Program-made: the position numbers and the translations under genes
The notes under the pieces: model-generated
The model's input: only the letters and a program-made list of their open reading frames with translations
What the model was told of the DNA's origin: nothing
Databases searched by the model: none
In this document: positions 18,053 to 26,955 of the stretch, one piece after another
Layout of the letters: the number at the start of each line of letters is the position of its first letter
Numbering within the stretch: the stretch's first letter is position 1
Source: Anaerolineaceae bacterium
GTDB taxonomy: Bacteria > Chloroflexota > Anaerolineae > Aggregatilineales > Phototrophicaceae
Reading direction: 5' to 3'
Assembly: GCA_020634115.1 (NCBI GenBank)
Contig: JACKCH010000010.1
Location: forward strand, 124,001 to 188,000
Length of the DNA stretch: 64,000 bases

Positions 18053-18637
18053 ATGGATGGCAATATTATTACAGAATTCGCAGGGCTTATAAGTGGAATA
18101 TTCGGTGAAAAACGATGGGCAAAGGCCTTAACCGTAATTATTATTCTTGCTGGAGTGTTGATAGGGTTCTTTGCCTGGGATAGGATCACAGGAGACTTTA
18201 CGTTAAGATCTTTTGAAAAAAGAGTTGATCTTCTCTCTAGTTTATATGATTTAGAGCAGAGCGGTATAACTACAAGTGCCAATCTATCCCCCATTTACCT
18301 AGAAATGGTTCAGGAAATAAAAAATTATAAACCAACACTATACAATGTGATTCCGGATAATATCTCGCCTAACCTTTCGAATTTCCTTGGTGGATTTATC
18401 TTTTGGGTTTTTCTAGGAGGAGCTATTCTGCTCACTGATACCACCAATAAAGGAAATACTTTTTTAGGAGCGACAGCAGCGGGAGTAATCTTCGGACTTG
18501 TAGCTATTGTCATACCGGATAATGTAGATAATGGAATCAACTTCTTAGCAGGAGTTGGTATGCAAATTGCTTTCATAATTCTAATTCTTTTATGGCAGCG
18601 GATTACCGCAAGGGCTAAAGCATCTAGTGCTAGATAG
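18053..18637 (+). CDS. AT-rich membrane protein of unknown function
   Basis: 194 residues from the ATG at 18053 (MDGNIITEFAGLISGIFG); in-frame ATGs at 18002 and 18038 are alternatives. Three to four TM helices: about 20-40 (ALTVIIILAGVLIGFFAW), 115-130 (FLGGFIFWVFLGGAILL), 140-158 and 168-187. The middle loop is soluble. Base composition is clearly more AT-rich than the flanking genes, and codons ending in A/T dominate, so the gene may have been acquired or escaped amelioration. Not recognised. It sits inside the glycan block without tight coupling to either neighbour (about 190 bases before, 123 after). Confidence 0.65.
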   Translation: MDGNIITEFAGLISGIFGEKRWAKALTVIIILAGVLIGFFAWDRITGDFTLRSFEKRVDLLSSLYDLEQSGITTSANLSPIYLEMVQEIKNYKPTLYNVIPDNISPNLSNFLGGFIFWVFLGGAILLTDTTNKGNTFLGATAAGVIFGLVAIVIPDNVDNGINFLAGVGMQIAFIILILLWQRITARAKASSAR

Positions 18638-18760
18638 GATTCTACACAAGAACAATATTGATAGAAGGTAATTAGGCCATAAACTTGTGAACATCTTATC
18701 AATTTGCTTTCTCAAATACGAGACTAATAACCATAATTTCTAGCTCTTAGAAGGATTTCC

Positions 18761-20119
18761 ATGACCACAAACACGGCTTCACATAAAATTGCCATTATCG
18801 GCGGCGGTATTATGGGTGTGGCACTCGCGCATAAGCTATCGCAGCACGGGTTTGAGATCACGATCTATGAGCGCGGTAGCAATCTGGGCGGGTTGGCCGG
18901 ATACATTGATTATGACGGCATCCGCATGGATCGCTTCTACCATACGATTCTCAGCAGCGATATGTCCATGCAAGGGCTGATGGAAGCCGCTCAAGTGACC
19001 GGTAAGCGGCATTTTGTCGCCACCAAGCAGGGGTTTTACGACAAAGGCAAACTCTATTCGTTTAACACGCCGCTGGATTTCCTGCTGTTCCCGCCGCTGA
19101 ACATCTTCCAGCGTTTCCGATTGGGTTTACAGGTCATCTATGCCCAGTTTGAAAGTGACTGGCACAAGATGGATACCGTGCCGGTGGCGGACTGGCTGAT
19201 TAAGGTCAGCGGACGAGGTGTCTATAACAAGGTGTGGAAGCCGCTGCTGCGGGCGAAGTTTGATACCACCGCTGCGGACGTACCGGCGACCTATATCTGG
19301 TCGCGGCTGCGGCGGATGATGGGCACGCGCGAAGGTGTCCAGTCCACCGAAATGATGTGCTACCTTGAAAACAGCTACTATACCCTGATCGAGGGGCTGG
19401 CGCAGCAGTGCAGCGAACGCGGCGTTACCTTCCACCTGAATACAGTGGTGCAAAATGTGGTCATCGAAAACGGGCAGGCAACCGGCATTCAGACCGCTGA
19501 CGGTATCGCCCGGTACGACTCGGTCATCAGCACGCTGCCCTCGCCGACGCTGGCTGGCTTGATCCCGGACGCGCCGGAGGACTTCCGCGCTTTGCTGAAC
19601 AAACAGGAATACCTCGGTGTCCTGTGTCCGATGCTGCTCCTCAAGAAACAATTGATGCCGTACTACGTACTGAATATCACCGACGAATCGATTCCGTTTA
19701 CGGCGGTGGTGGAAACCACCAACCTGATTGACCCGCAGTACACCAAAGGGCATCACATTGTCTATCTGCCGAAATACATTGCCCCCGATAACAAGATGGC
19801 GCAATGGCCGGATGAACAGGTGCGTGAAGAGTGGATGAAACACTTCCGTCGTATGTTCCCGGATTTTGACGAAAGCCTGATTACGGAGTTCTGGGTGCAT
19901 CGCGCCCGCTACGTCGAACCGATTCGCCCGATGGGGACACTGGATGAAATTCCGCCGGTACAGACCCCGGTAGACCGGCTGTATATGGGGAATACCGTGA
20001 TGATTTACCCGGAACTAGGCAACGGCGAAGCGGTGACTCGCTATGCCGCTAAACTGGCCGATCAAGTCATCGCCGATGCGCCCAACTGGGCGGCACAACC
20101 AGTGCCATCTGTCGAGTGA
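18761..20119 (+). CDS. FAD-dependent oxidoreductase (amine oxidase/phytoene-desaturase-like)
   Basis: 452 residues. The N-terminal FAD-binding Rossmann motif is IAIIGGGIMGVALAHKL, followed by the acidic ribose-binding end IYERGSNLGGLAG. The C-terminal FAD contact is LYMGNTVMIYPELGNGEAV. The family (PF01593-like, also called protoporphyrinogen oxidase-like) oxidises amines, carotenoids or sugars. In glycan clusters, relatives are often annotated as NAD(P)/FAD oxidoreductases acting with glycosyltransferases. The start ATG has AAGGA 6 bases upstream. The placement between GT2 and deacetylase genes suggests it acts on a lipid-linked sugar or prenyl chain; this is inference. Confidence 0.85.
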   Translation: MTTNTASHKIAIIGGGIMGVALAHKLSQHGFEITIYERGSNLGGLAGYIDYDGIRMDRFYHTILSSDMSMQGLMEAAQVTGKRHFVATKQGFYDKGKLYSFNTPLDFLLFPPLNIFQRFRLGLQVIYAQFESDWHKMDTVPVADWLIKVSGRGVYNKVWKPLLRAKFDTTAADVPATYIWSRLRRMMGTREGVQSTEMMCYLENSYYTLIEGLAQQCSERGVTFHLNTVVQNVVIENGQATGIQTADGIARYDSVISTLPSPTLAGLIPDAPEDFRALLNKQEYLGVLCPMLLLKKQLMPYYVLNITDESIPFTAVVETTNLIDPQYTKGHHIVYLPKYIAPDNKMAQWPDEQVREEWMKHFRRMFPDFDESLITEFWVHRARYVEPIRPMGTLDEIPPVQTPVDRLYMGNTVMIYPELGNGEAVTRYAAKLADQVIADAPNWAAQPVPSVE

Positions 20120-20170
20120 CCTGTATTTGTAATTTTGTTTCAGTGATAAAAGTCCCCCAATTCGAGTGCT

Positions 20171-20197
20171 TTGGCATATTATCGTGTAAGATAATAG
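20171..20197 (+). promoter_or_regulatory. Candidate promoter with overlapping palindrome before the deacetylase gene
   Basis: TTGGCA (20171-20176) could be a -35 and TAATAG (20192-20197) a -10. Between and over them lies a perfect palindrome, TATTATC-N6-GATAATA (20177-20196), which could be an operator. It is 33 bases before the ATG at 20230. Confidence 0.35.
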
Positions 20198-20229
20198 TAG
20201 TTAATGTCTGAAGCCTGAGAGCGAGAATT

Positions 20230-21198
20230 ATGAGCGATAAAAAACTGGTTGCCAGCCTATCGTTAGACTTAGATGACAAGTGGTGTTACATGAAAATTCA
20301 CGGCGACGAAGGGTGGGAAAAATTCCCTTCCTATCTGGATGTCGTCGTGCCGCGCACTTTGAAATTTTTCGATGAACATGATCTGAAAATTACTTACATG
20401 ATCGTCGGCCAGGATGCGGCGTTGGAACATAACCACCCTATCTTGCGCTCAATCGTGGATGCCGGACATGAAATCGGCAATCATTCCTTCCATCACGAAA
20501 GCTGGCTCCATCTTCAGACGAACTCTGAAATTGAGGCCGACCTGATTCAAGCAGAGGAAACCATTGAACAGGCGGTTGGTGTACGTCCCAGAGGTTTTCG
20601 GGGGCCAGGGTTCAGCATCTCTTACGAGATTGCGACGGTACTGGCGAAACGCGGATATGTCTTTGACGGTTCGATCTTCCCCACCTTTATCGGCCCCTTC
20701 GCCCGCGCTTACTATTTCATGACCACGAGACTCACACCAGAAGAGAAAGCCAAGCGCAAGGAGCTTTTTGGGACATTCAAGGATGGCTTCCGCTCCAATT
20801 CGGCCTATCCCTGGGTAAAAGATGGTAAAAGCCTGATGATTATCCCGGTGACGACCTTCCCGATTATCAAAATCCCGATTCACATCAGCTACATTCTGTA
20901 TTTGAGTATGATTCACCCGTCGCTGGGGCTGCTGTATTTCCACACGGCGGTCAGGATATGCCGGATTTTGCGCGTGCGTATCTCGCTGCTGCTCCACCCA
21001 CTGGATTTCCTGGGGGGCGACGACAACCAGCCGGAATTGATGTTCTTCCCGGCGATGAAAATGAAAAGCGAGAAGAAGATCAAGATTGTCGGCAAGGCGC
21101 TCGAAATCCTCAAGCTCTATTACAATGTCGGGCCGATGGGCGAACATGCCAAGTCGATGCTGGAATCCAGCACCTGGCCGGTTTACGGTATCCGCTGA
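20230..21198 (+). CDS. Polysaccharide deacetylase (NodB family)
   Basis: 322 residues. The NodB metal site is visible: the catalytic Asp pair in LSLDLDD (about residues 11-17) and the His pair in HEIGNHSFHHES. PRGFRGPGFS gives the third NodB motif. The enzyme should remove an N- or O-acyl group from a sugar, releasing acetate or formate. No signal peptide, so it would act on the cytoplasmic side, as ArnD does on undecaprenyl-phosphate-linked sugar. The C-terminal 120 residues include hydrophobic stretches (IPIHISYILYLSMIHP) that may touch the membrane. Stop is 18 bases before the next start. Confidence 0.88.
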   Translation: MSDKKLVASLSLDLDDKWCYMKIHGDEGWEKFPSYLDVVVPRTLKFFDEHDLKITYMIVGQDAALEHNHPILRSIVDAGHEIGNHSFHHESWLHLQTNSEIEADLIQAEETIEQAVGVRPRGFRGPGFSISYEIATVLAKRGYVFDGSIFPTFIGPFARAYYFMTTRLTPEEKAKRKELFGTFKDGFRSNSAYPWVKDGKSLMIIPVTTFPIIKIPIHISYILYLSMIHPSLGLLYFHTAVRICRILRVRISLLLHPLDFLGGDDNQPELMFFPAMKMKSEKKIKIVGKALEILKLYYNVGPMGEHAKSMLESSTWPVYGIR

Positions 21199-21216
21199 TC
21201 GAAAGGGATAGAAGCC

Positions 21217-22206
21217 TTGAAGAAGCAATATACCGGTATTTTGATCCGCGTTGCCTTAAGTGTGGTGTTGCTGGTTCTTCTTTTCGCCATCATTGACCGT
21301 GATGCGTTGTTCCTGGCGCTGGCAAAGGTTGACGTAACAACCTACCTGATCGGGTTGGTCGTCTTTTTTGGCGCGGTGAGTTTCTGGACTTTACGCTGGT
21401 ATTTGTTTATTCGGGCTTCGGGTGACCGATCATCGTATGGCCGGGCGTATATGACGCTGCTGATCGGCTTCTTCTATTCGATGTTTTTGCCGACCATTGT
21501 CGGTAATGATGTCGGGCGGATGTACGAACTGGGGCGCGAAAGCGACAATAAGAAAACAACAGTGGTTTCCACCGTTCTGCTTGACCGTGTAGTCGGTTTG
21601 ATTTCCCTGGCGCTGATGGCGTTGCTCGCCCTGCTGGTTGGTTCGGATTTGAACAACCAGAGCAACATCACCCTCACCGTTGTGGGCGTGGTGGTGGCGC
21701 TGGTCGGAGGCTGGCTGATCTTCTTCAACCGGCGTTTCATGGAATGGGTGTTCGGCCTTCTGTTCCGACTGCCCCTGGTCAACCGCCTGGAAGACACCAT
21801 CCGCGAACTCTACGAGGCGCTTTTCCTGCTGCACAACCAACCGCGCCTGCTCCTGACGACTGGGCTGGTTTCGCTGCTGAACAATATCACCGAGACATTG
21901 GCAGTGGTGTTCGCGGCACAAGCCCTGGGAGTCACGGTAAACCCGGTGTATTTCTTCCTGTTCATGCCGGTCATCTGGATTGTGACCCTGATTCCCATCT
22001 CCATCAGCGGTTTGGGGCTGCGGGAAGGGGCTTTTGCCTTCTTCCTGGGGCCGCTGGGCGTCAGCAGTGGGGATGCGGTGGCGATTTCCCTGTTATTCTA
22101 TTCCTATAGCGTTATCGTCGGCGTGTTGGGCGGGGTAATCCTGCTGCGCGGCTCTGTCCTGGAATACTCTCACAAAGTCTCAGAAAACTCCGTAACACCA
22201 GGCTAA
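21217..22206 (+). CDS. Flippase-like integral membrane protein (UPF0104/LPG-synthase TM family)
   Basis: 329 residues, TTG start with AAAGGG 9 bases upstream. About eight TM helices. Family elements: GFFYSMFLPTIVGNDVGRMYEL, TVLLDRVVGLISLALMAL, and the C-terminal ISISGLGLREGAFAFFLGPLG. It is a distant paralogue of the protein at 12578-13597. Members occur with polyprenyl-glycosyltransferases and are proposed to move lipid-linked sugars or lipids. It is sandwiched between the deacetylase and the GT39 gene with gaps of 18 and 24 bases, so it is very likely in the same operon. Confidence 0.85.
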   Translation: MKKQYTGILIRVALSVVLLVLLFAIIDRDALFLALAKVDVTTYLIGLVVFFGAVSFWTLRWYLFIRASGDRSSYGRAYMTLLIGFFYSMFLPTIVGNDVGRMYELGRESDNKKTTVVSTVLLDRVVGLISLALMALLALLVGSDLNNQSNITLTVVGVVVALVGGWLIFFNRRFMEWVFGLLFRLPLVNRLEDTIRELYEALFLLHNQPRLLLTTGLVSLLNNITETLAVVFAAQALGVTVNPVYFFLFMPVIWIVTLIPISISGLGLREGAFAFFLGPLGVSSGDAVAISLLFYSYSVIVGVLGGVILLRGSVLEYSHKVSENSVTPG

Positions 22207-22230
22207 ACCACAAACGGATTGGAACCTTTC

Positions 22231-23793
22231 ATGCTGAACGATATACGACTGCCGCAGGAATCCGCCTTGAAGTTTTCAGGACAGCGCGTTCTGAATGGGG
22301 TCTTATTGCTTGCCATTATCGTGACAATGGGGATTCACCTGTTCACCCTGACAAAATATCCCTCGATCTTCATTGATGAAGCCTGGATATCCAATGCTTC
22401 CTGGACGTGGTTAAAGACCGGGGTCAATTTCGACAGCATACACACCGGTGCGCTGGATCAGTTCGGTTATGAATGGGTGAGCCGCTTTTTTGTGGGCGAA
22501 GCGCCCTACCTGGTGTCGTTCAGCCTGTTTGGCTTAGGTCTCTTTCAGGCACGATTAGTTGCCTGGACGTTCGGCGTGGTTCTGATATTCGCGACTATTC
22601 AGGTGTCACGCCGCACCTATGGCCTGACGACGGGTCTGCTGGCATCCCTGTTTCTCGTGCTGAGTCTGCCGTTTCTCCAGGCCAGCCGCTGGCGACAGGA
22701 CGTCATGCTCACCGCTTTTGCCATGCTGGCGTTGTGGTTGGCGCTGGTTGCGCTGCAGGATGACCGGCTCTGGGCGCATTTCCTGGCAGGCTTTTTGCTG
22801 GGCGTGGGTATGGATGTTCACCAGTCCGCCATCCTGTTTATCCCGGCACTGGCCGTCCTCTACCTGGCGTATTACGGCAAAAATGTGTTCGTCAAACGCG
22901 GTACCTGGGTGGTAGCGGTAGGCGGTGCCCTGGGAATCGCCATCTTCCTGGCGATTCATGTACTGCCCAGCTCCGAAACCTATTCCAAGTTGATGAGCTT
23001 CAACTTCGTCAGCGGCGCGGAAGCTGAGTTTCCCGTCGCGCATCCCCTTACTTTACCAGCATCTTTGCTGGGTGAATTCAAACGGTACGGCTTTGGCCGC
23101 AATCTGCCGGAATTCGGCCTGATTATTGCCGGAGTGCTGTGGCTGCTGCTCCGCCACCGCAAGCGGGATATTTTTGTCCTGCTGTTTACCGGCACAATTT
23201 TCGCAGACTTTGTGCTGTTGAGTGGCAACAAGACCAACTTGTACGCCATTCATCTCTATCCGCTGTTCCTATTGATCGTGGCTGAGTTTTTTATCAGCGT
23301 TTTGTGGCGTATCAAATTGCAGCGTGCTATTCAGGTGGTGATGGCTTTGCTGCTGATCGGCTATGTGGTCAACAGCGCGTCCCAGGTCCATGAGAAAATC
23401 ACCAGCATTCCCGAATACGATTACAATGCCGTCACGGTCAAGCTGCGTGAAACCATCCTGCCTGGATCACGGGTGATGGCGATGCCGGTCTGGTGGTTCA
23501 GCCTGCCGGATTATGACTTCCGCTCCAGTTTGCTGCCTACCTACTACGGCTATTTCAATAATTACGACCTGGTTGAATCCTTGGAAACTATTCGCCCCGA
23601 CTATATCGTCGTGGATGAGTTTCAGCGGCAGTTGCTGGTAGATAGCGAAACGGATGTACTCCCGCCGGGCATGGACATCTATAAAGTGTTGCGTCAGCCC
23701 TTTAAGGATTTCCTGGCGGAACACGGCCAAATGATTCTCAATTACCCGGATCCGTTCTTCGGCCTGATTACGGTCTACGCCATCACCAACTGA
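22231..23793 (+). CDS. GT39/ArnT-like integral membrane glycosyltransferase
   Basis: 520 residues; ATG at 22231 (a TTG at 22219 also fits the frame but has a poorer ribosome site). About 10-12 TM helices and a C-terminal soluble domain of roughly 130 residues. The first loop has the acidic pattern PSIFIDEAWISNASW, equivalent to the catalytic Asp/Glu of PMT/ArnT enzymes that take sugar from polyprenyl phosphate on the outer face. ASRWRQDVMLTAFAMLALWLAL fits the third to fourth TM block. It closes the glycan operon and would be the final transferase. Acceptor (protein, lipid or wall polymer) unknown. Confidence 0.85.
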   Translation: MLNDIRLPQESALKFSGQRVLNGVLLLAIIVTMGIHLFTLTKYPSIFIDEAWISNASWTWLKTGVNFDSIHTGALDQFGYEWVSRFFVGEAPYLVSFSLFGLGLFQARLVAWTFGVVLIFATIQVSRRTYGLTTGLLASLFLVLSLPFLQASRWRQDVMLTAFAMLALWLALVALQDDRLWAHFLAGFLLGVGMDVHQSAILFIPALAVLYLAYYGKNVFVKRGTWVVAVGGALGIAIFLAIHVLPSSETYSKLMSFNFVSGAEAEFPVAHPLTLPASLLGEFKRYGFGRNLPEFGLIIAGVLWLLLRHRKRDIFVLLFTGTIFADFVLLSGNKTNLYAIHLYPLFLLIVAEFFISVLWRIKLQRAIQVVMALLLIGYVVNSASQVHEKITSIPEYDYNAVTVKLRETILPGSRVMAMPVWWFSLPDYDFRSSLLPTYYGYFNNYDLVESLETIRPDYIVVDEFQRQLLVDSETDVLPPGMDIYKVLRQPFKDFLAEHGQMILNYPDPFFGLITVYAITN

Positions 23794-23819
23794 TAACACC
23801 GGGCATCCCCCAACCAAAT

Positions 23820-24012
23820 AACGGACGGTCTGCGGGCCGTCCGTTGGCGTTATCGGTGTATGTTTTGGAAATCGATTCGGGTAGATTCCGTGCCGAGGGA
23901 TAAATCCTCCGGCTAGGCAAAGCCAAGCCCACTGAAGGGACTCTTTCTGCCCTACCAGCCTGAACCCCTTCAGTGGGTTTGAAATATCTTGCCGGGCATT
24001 TTAATGCTCGGC
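23820..24012. repeat. Array of four consecutive hairpins between convergent operons
   Basis: Four inverted repeats in 193 bases. AACGGACGG/CCGTCCGTT (23820-23845) is a terminator-like stem. GCCGAGGGAT/ATCCTCCGGC (23892-23913) pairs with one shift. CCCACTGAAGGG/CCCTTCAGTGGG (23928-23977) is a perfect 12-bp stem followed by TTT. GCCGGGCATT/AATGCTCGGC (23991-24012) pairs at 9 of 10. It separates the GT39 gene from the convergent mutase gene. It may be a compound bidirectional terminator, a repeat cluster, or a structured RNA. Confidence 0.5.
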
Positions 24013-24091
24013 AGACGGCCTGTTTCAATAATGGGGATTCTATACTTACCCCTGAAAACCAGGGATAATCCACTTTTCAACGGGTTGTATG

Positions 24092-25483
24092 TCACACCGT
24101 AACCGGCTCAACCTGGGGATACTGGCTTAACGCCCCCAGGAATAGGTCACGGTAAGCCAGTGCATCAGCTTCGGTCTGCCCCTCAAAACGCAGACTCAGC
24201 ACCGGCTCGGTATTGCTGGCCCGCAGCAAGCCCCACCCCTTCTCGAATTGAATCCGTACACCATCCACATCTACCACCCGGCCTTTGTCCTGTAAGGCCG
24301 CTTTGACGCCGTTGATGACCATCTCTTTGGCGTCGTCGGCGCAGTGCGGGCGGTATTCCGGCGTGTTGTAATAATGCGGCAGCGCGGCATCCAGCGCGGA
24401 GAGCGGGGCATCACTTGCCGCCAATAGTTGCAGCAGCCGCCCGGCAGCGAAGTAGCCGTCGTCAAAGCCGAAGTAATCTTCACCCAGGAAGATATGCCCG
24501 CTCATCTCCCCGCCCAGCAGTGCCTCTAACTCGGCCATCCGCGCTTTAATCAGGGAATGCCCACTGATCCACATTTCCGGCTTTCCACCGGCGTGAGCAA
24601 CGGCATCGAACAGTGCCTGACTGCTCAGGACATCGGCCACCACCGCCGCGCCCGGATGCCGTTTGAGCATATCCTGGGCCAGCAGTGCCAGAATCCGATC
24701 CGCGACGACCTGTTGCCCTTTTTCATCTACTGCCCCCATCCGATCCGCGTCACCGTCGAAGGCAATCCCCACATCCGCGCCCAATGCCCGCACGCGCTCG
24801 CTCAAAAACGCTATGTTTTCTGGCTGCTGCGGGTCGGGTTGGTGGTTGGGATAATGGCCGTCCGGTTCGCAGAACAGACACTCCACCACATCATGTCCCC
24901 ACCTGCGGAACAACATCGGGGCGAAGAGGCCACCCGTGCCATTTCCGGCGTCAATCACCACCTTCAGTGGGCGAGCCATCGTCAGCCGCCCGGTCAGGTC
25001 GTGGATATAGGTGCTGTAGGACTTCTCGTCGGTGGTGGCGCGGCCTTCGCCATACGCCAGTTGGTCACGCTCAATCAGGGTGCGCAGCATAGTAATCTGG
25101 TCGCCGAACAGGTTACGTTTGCCGATGCTGAGCTTGAATCCGTTCTGGTCAGGAGGCAGGTGGCTACCTGTCACCATCAACCCGCCTACATCGCCCCGGT
25201 GGACGGCGTGCCAATAGACCAGCGGCGTCGAAACCAGGCCAATATCTACCGCATCACAGCCACTGAGCAGGATACCGTCAATCACGGCCTCCGCCAGATC
25301 AAATGAACTCAGACGATTATCCCGTCCGACGATAATCTGCTGTTTGTCTTCAACCCGCTGCACATAAGTGCCGAAAGCGTGGCCGATCTGCCGGGCAACG
25401 GTCTGGGTAATCACCGCGCCGTCATCCAGCGCCTGGCCGCGAATATCGTATTTCTTGAAGATTTTTGAAGGAATTGGTGCCAT
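24092..25483 (-). CDS. Phosphomannomutase/phosphoglucomutase (alpha-D-phosphohexomutase)
   Basis: 463 residues, the usual length. The four-domain enzyme converts hexose-6-phosphate to hexose-1-phosphate through a phosphoserine. Motifs: active-site loop VTGSHLPPDQNGFK (Ser phosphorylated), metal loop FDGDADRMG, sugar-binding GGEMSGHIF, and phosphate-binding RASNTEPVLSLR. The N-terminus IFKKYDIRG is typical of bacterial PMM/PGM. It lies one base downstream of a nucleotidyltransferase gene on the same strand, so the pair would make hexose-1-phosphate and activate it (mannose or glucose), feeding the glycan block and the GT4 enzyme. Confidence 0.94.
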   Translation of the reverse strand: MAPIPSKIFKKYDIRGQALDDGAVITQTVARQIGHAFGTYVQRVEDKQQIIVGRDNRLSSFDLAEAVIDGILLSGCDAVDIGLVSTPLVYWHAVHRGDVGGLMVTGSHLPPDQNGFKLSIGKRNLFGDQITMLRTLIERDQLAYGEGRATTDEKSYSTYIHDLTGRLTMARPLKVVIDAGNGTGGLFAPMLFRRWGHDVVECLFCEPDGHYPNHQPDPQQPENIAFLSERVRALGADVGIAFDGDADRMGAVDEKGQQVVADRILALLAQDMLKRHPGAAVVADVLSSQALFDAVAHAGGKPEMWISGHSLIKARMAELEALLGGEMSGHIFLGEDYFGFDDGYFAAGRLLQLLAASDAPLSALDAALPHYYNTPEYRPHCADDAKEMVINGVKAALQDKGRVVDVDGVRIQFEKGWGLLRASNTEPVLSLRFEGQTEADALAYRDLFLGALSQYPQVEPVTV

Positions 25484-25484
25484 C

Positions 25485-26777
25485 TTAACTTTCCACGATC
25501 ACGATTTCCTGCTTGACATAGATGCGCTGGTCGTCCTTTATATCATGGAGGACGTGTGTTCCGGGGCCAACCTGCGCCCGTTCCCCGACCTTGACGCCTG
25601 GCATGGTCATCACATCCACAGAGAGAAAGGCGTCCTGCCCGATCATCGCGCCCAGTTTGTCACGCCCGCTGTAAAGCTTCTGCCCTTTGACCATGCTGGG
25701 GACATTCCCATGATCCATCCGTAAGTTGGCAGTGGTGCAGCCTGCCGAAAAGTTCACGTTCGGCGCGAACACGCTGTCCAGCACCCGACAGGCGTGCATC
25801 TGGCAGCCGTCAGCCACGTAGCTGCGGGCGACTTCCGTCGTGAACCCGACGTTGCAGCCGTTCAGCACCATTGAGCCGCGCACCAGGGCGTTATTGCCAA
25901 CAATCGTCCCCGCGCCGATATAGGCCGGGCCAACCACCGCCGCGCCGGGGAACACTTTCGCCCCTTCGCCAATGAACACATTGCCCACCAGCGACGCGGT
26001 AGGGGCGATGAAGGCGCTTTCCGCCACGATCTGCCCGTCAATCTGACTCAGGAAATATTCCATGATGTCCAGCACATGCCAGGGGTACTTGAGGGCGCTC
26101 CAATGCCCACCGTAGCGCACCGCCTGGAAAGGATAACGCTTCATGAGGGCATCCATCGCCCGTTCATAGTGGTCATCGCCCGGTTTGTCACTGGCGTATT
26201 CAGCGCGAATCGCCGCGAACAGCCGCCCGGCATGGCTGTGAATATGGGCGACGATGCTCACTAAGTTACTGGGGCGGTTTTCCGGGCCGGGCTTCTCGAT
26301 AATGCCGCTGATGCGCCCCGCACCGTCCACCACCATATAGCCGCCGGGGAAATAATCGTCCATTTCATACCCGGCGAGGTGGGTTGTGCCGGGGGCAGCG
26401 CGGTAGGCGGAGAGCATCGCCTCGTGCAGCAAATCATCCACCACGTCATGCACTTGGGTGATATACAACGCAGAATCGGCATGGTCAGCCAGCAGCGGCG
26501 CGGCCTGAAGGATCGCATCACCCATACCCTTGGGCTGCTCCTGCACAGCGATCTGGATATGGATGGAATCCAGGCGGGCGGTGAGCGTGGCGATGTCGGC
26601 GCGGTTTTCCGGGTTAGCGACGATCACCACTTCGTCAAAGCCGAGCGTGTGATACCGTTGCAATTGGTTGATTAGCAGCGGTTCTGTGCCGAACCGAATC
26701 AGCGATTTTTCCCGCAGCGGCCACATGCGTGATGATGCGCCACCTGCGAGGATAAGTAACACCGGAGTCTGGGGCAA
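25485..26777 (-). CDS. Sugar-1-phosphate nucleotidyltransferase with left-handed beta-helix domain
   Basis: 430 residues. The N-terminal nucleotidyltransferase domain starts VLLILAGGASSRMWPLREKSLI (variant of LAGGxGTRLxPxTxxxPK) and includes EKPGPENRPSN. From about residue 255 hexapeptide repeats (SLVGNVFIGEGAKVFPGAAVVG and following) form a beta-helix as in GlmU and GDP-mannose pyrophosphorylases. It would make an NDP-sugar from NTP and sugar-1-phosphate; GDP-mannose or UDP/dTDP-glucose are both possible. The start is TTG at 26777, with AAGGAG 9-11 bases upstream. First gene of a two-gene operon with the hexomutase. Confidence 0.88.
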   Translation of the reverse strand: MPQTPVLLILAGGASSRMWPLREKSLIRFGTEPLLINQLQRYHTLGFDEVVIVANPENRADIATLTARLDSIHIQIAVQEQPKGMGDAILQAAPLLADHADSALYITQVHDVVDDLLHEAMLSAYRAAPGTTHLAGYEMDDYFPGGYMVVDGAGRISGIIEKPGPENRPSNLVSIVAHIHSHAGRLFAAIRAEYASDKPGDDHYERAMDALMKRYPFQAVRYGGHWSALKYPWHVLDIMEYFLSQIDGQIVAESAFIAPTASLVGNVFIGEGAKVFPGAAVVGPAYIGAGTIVGNNALVRGSMVLNGCNVGFTTEVARSYVADGCQMHACRVLDSVFAPNVNFSAGCTTANLRMDHGNVPSMVKGQKLYSGRDKLGAMIGQDAFLSVDVMTMPGVKVGERAQVGPGTHVLHDIKDDQRIYVKQEIVIVES

Positions 26778-26955
26778 AATGAATCTCTCCTTATTGGTTA
26801 AAACTCAGGGAGAAAGCTTTCAGTAACCTGTTTTTTACCGGATTTTACCGATTATTTGCATTGTCGGGTAGCCAGTCCCTGCAAAGAAACACACTATGCG
26901 TTACAATCAGCATCAGAGCAATGGCTTAAAATAAGCTAAATAGGGCGAGCAGATA

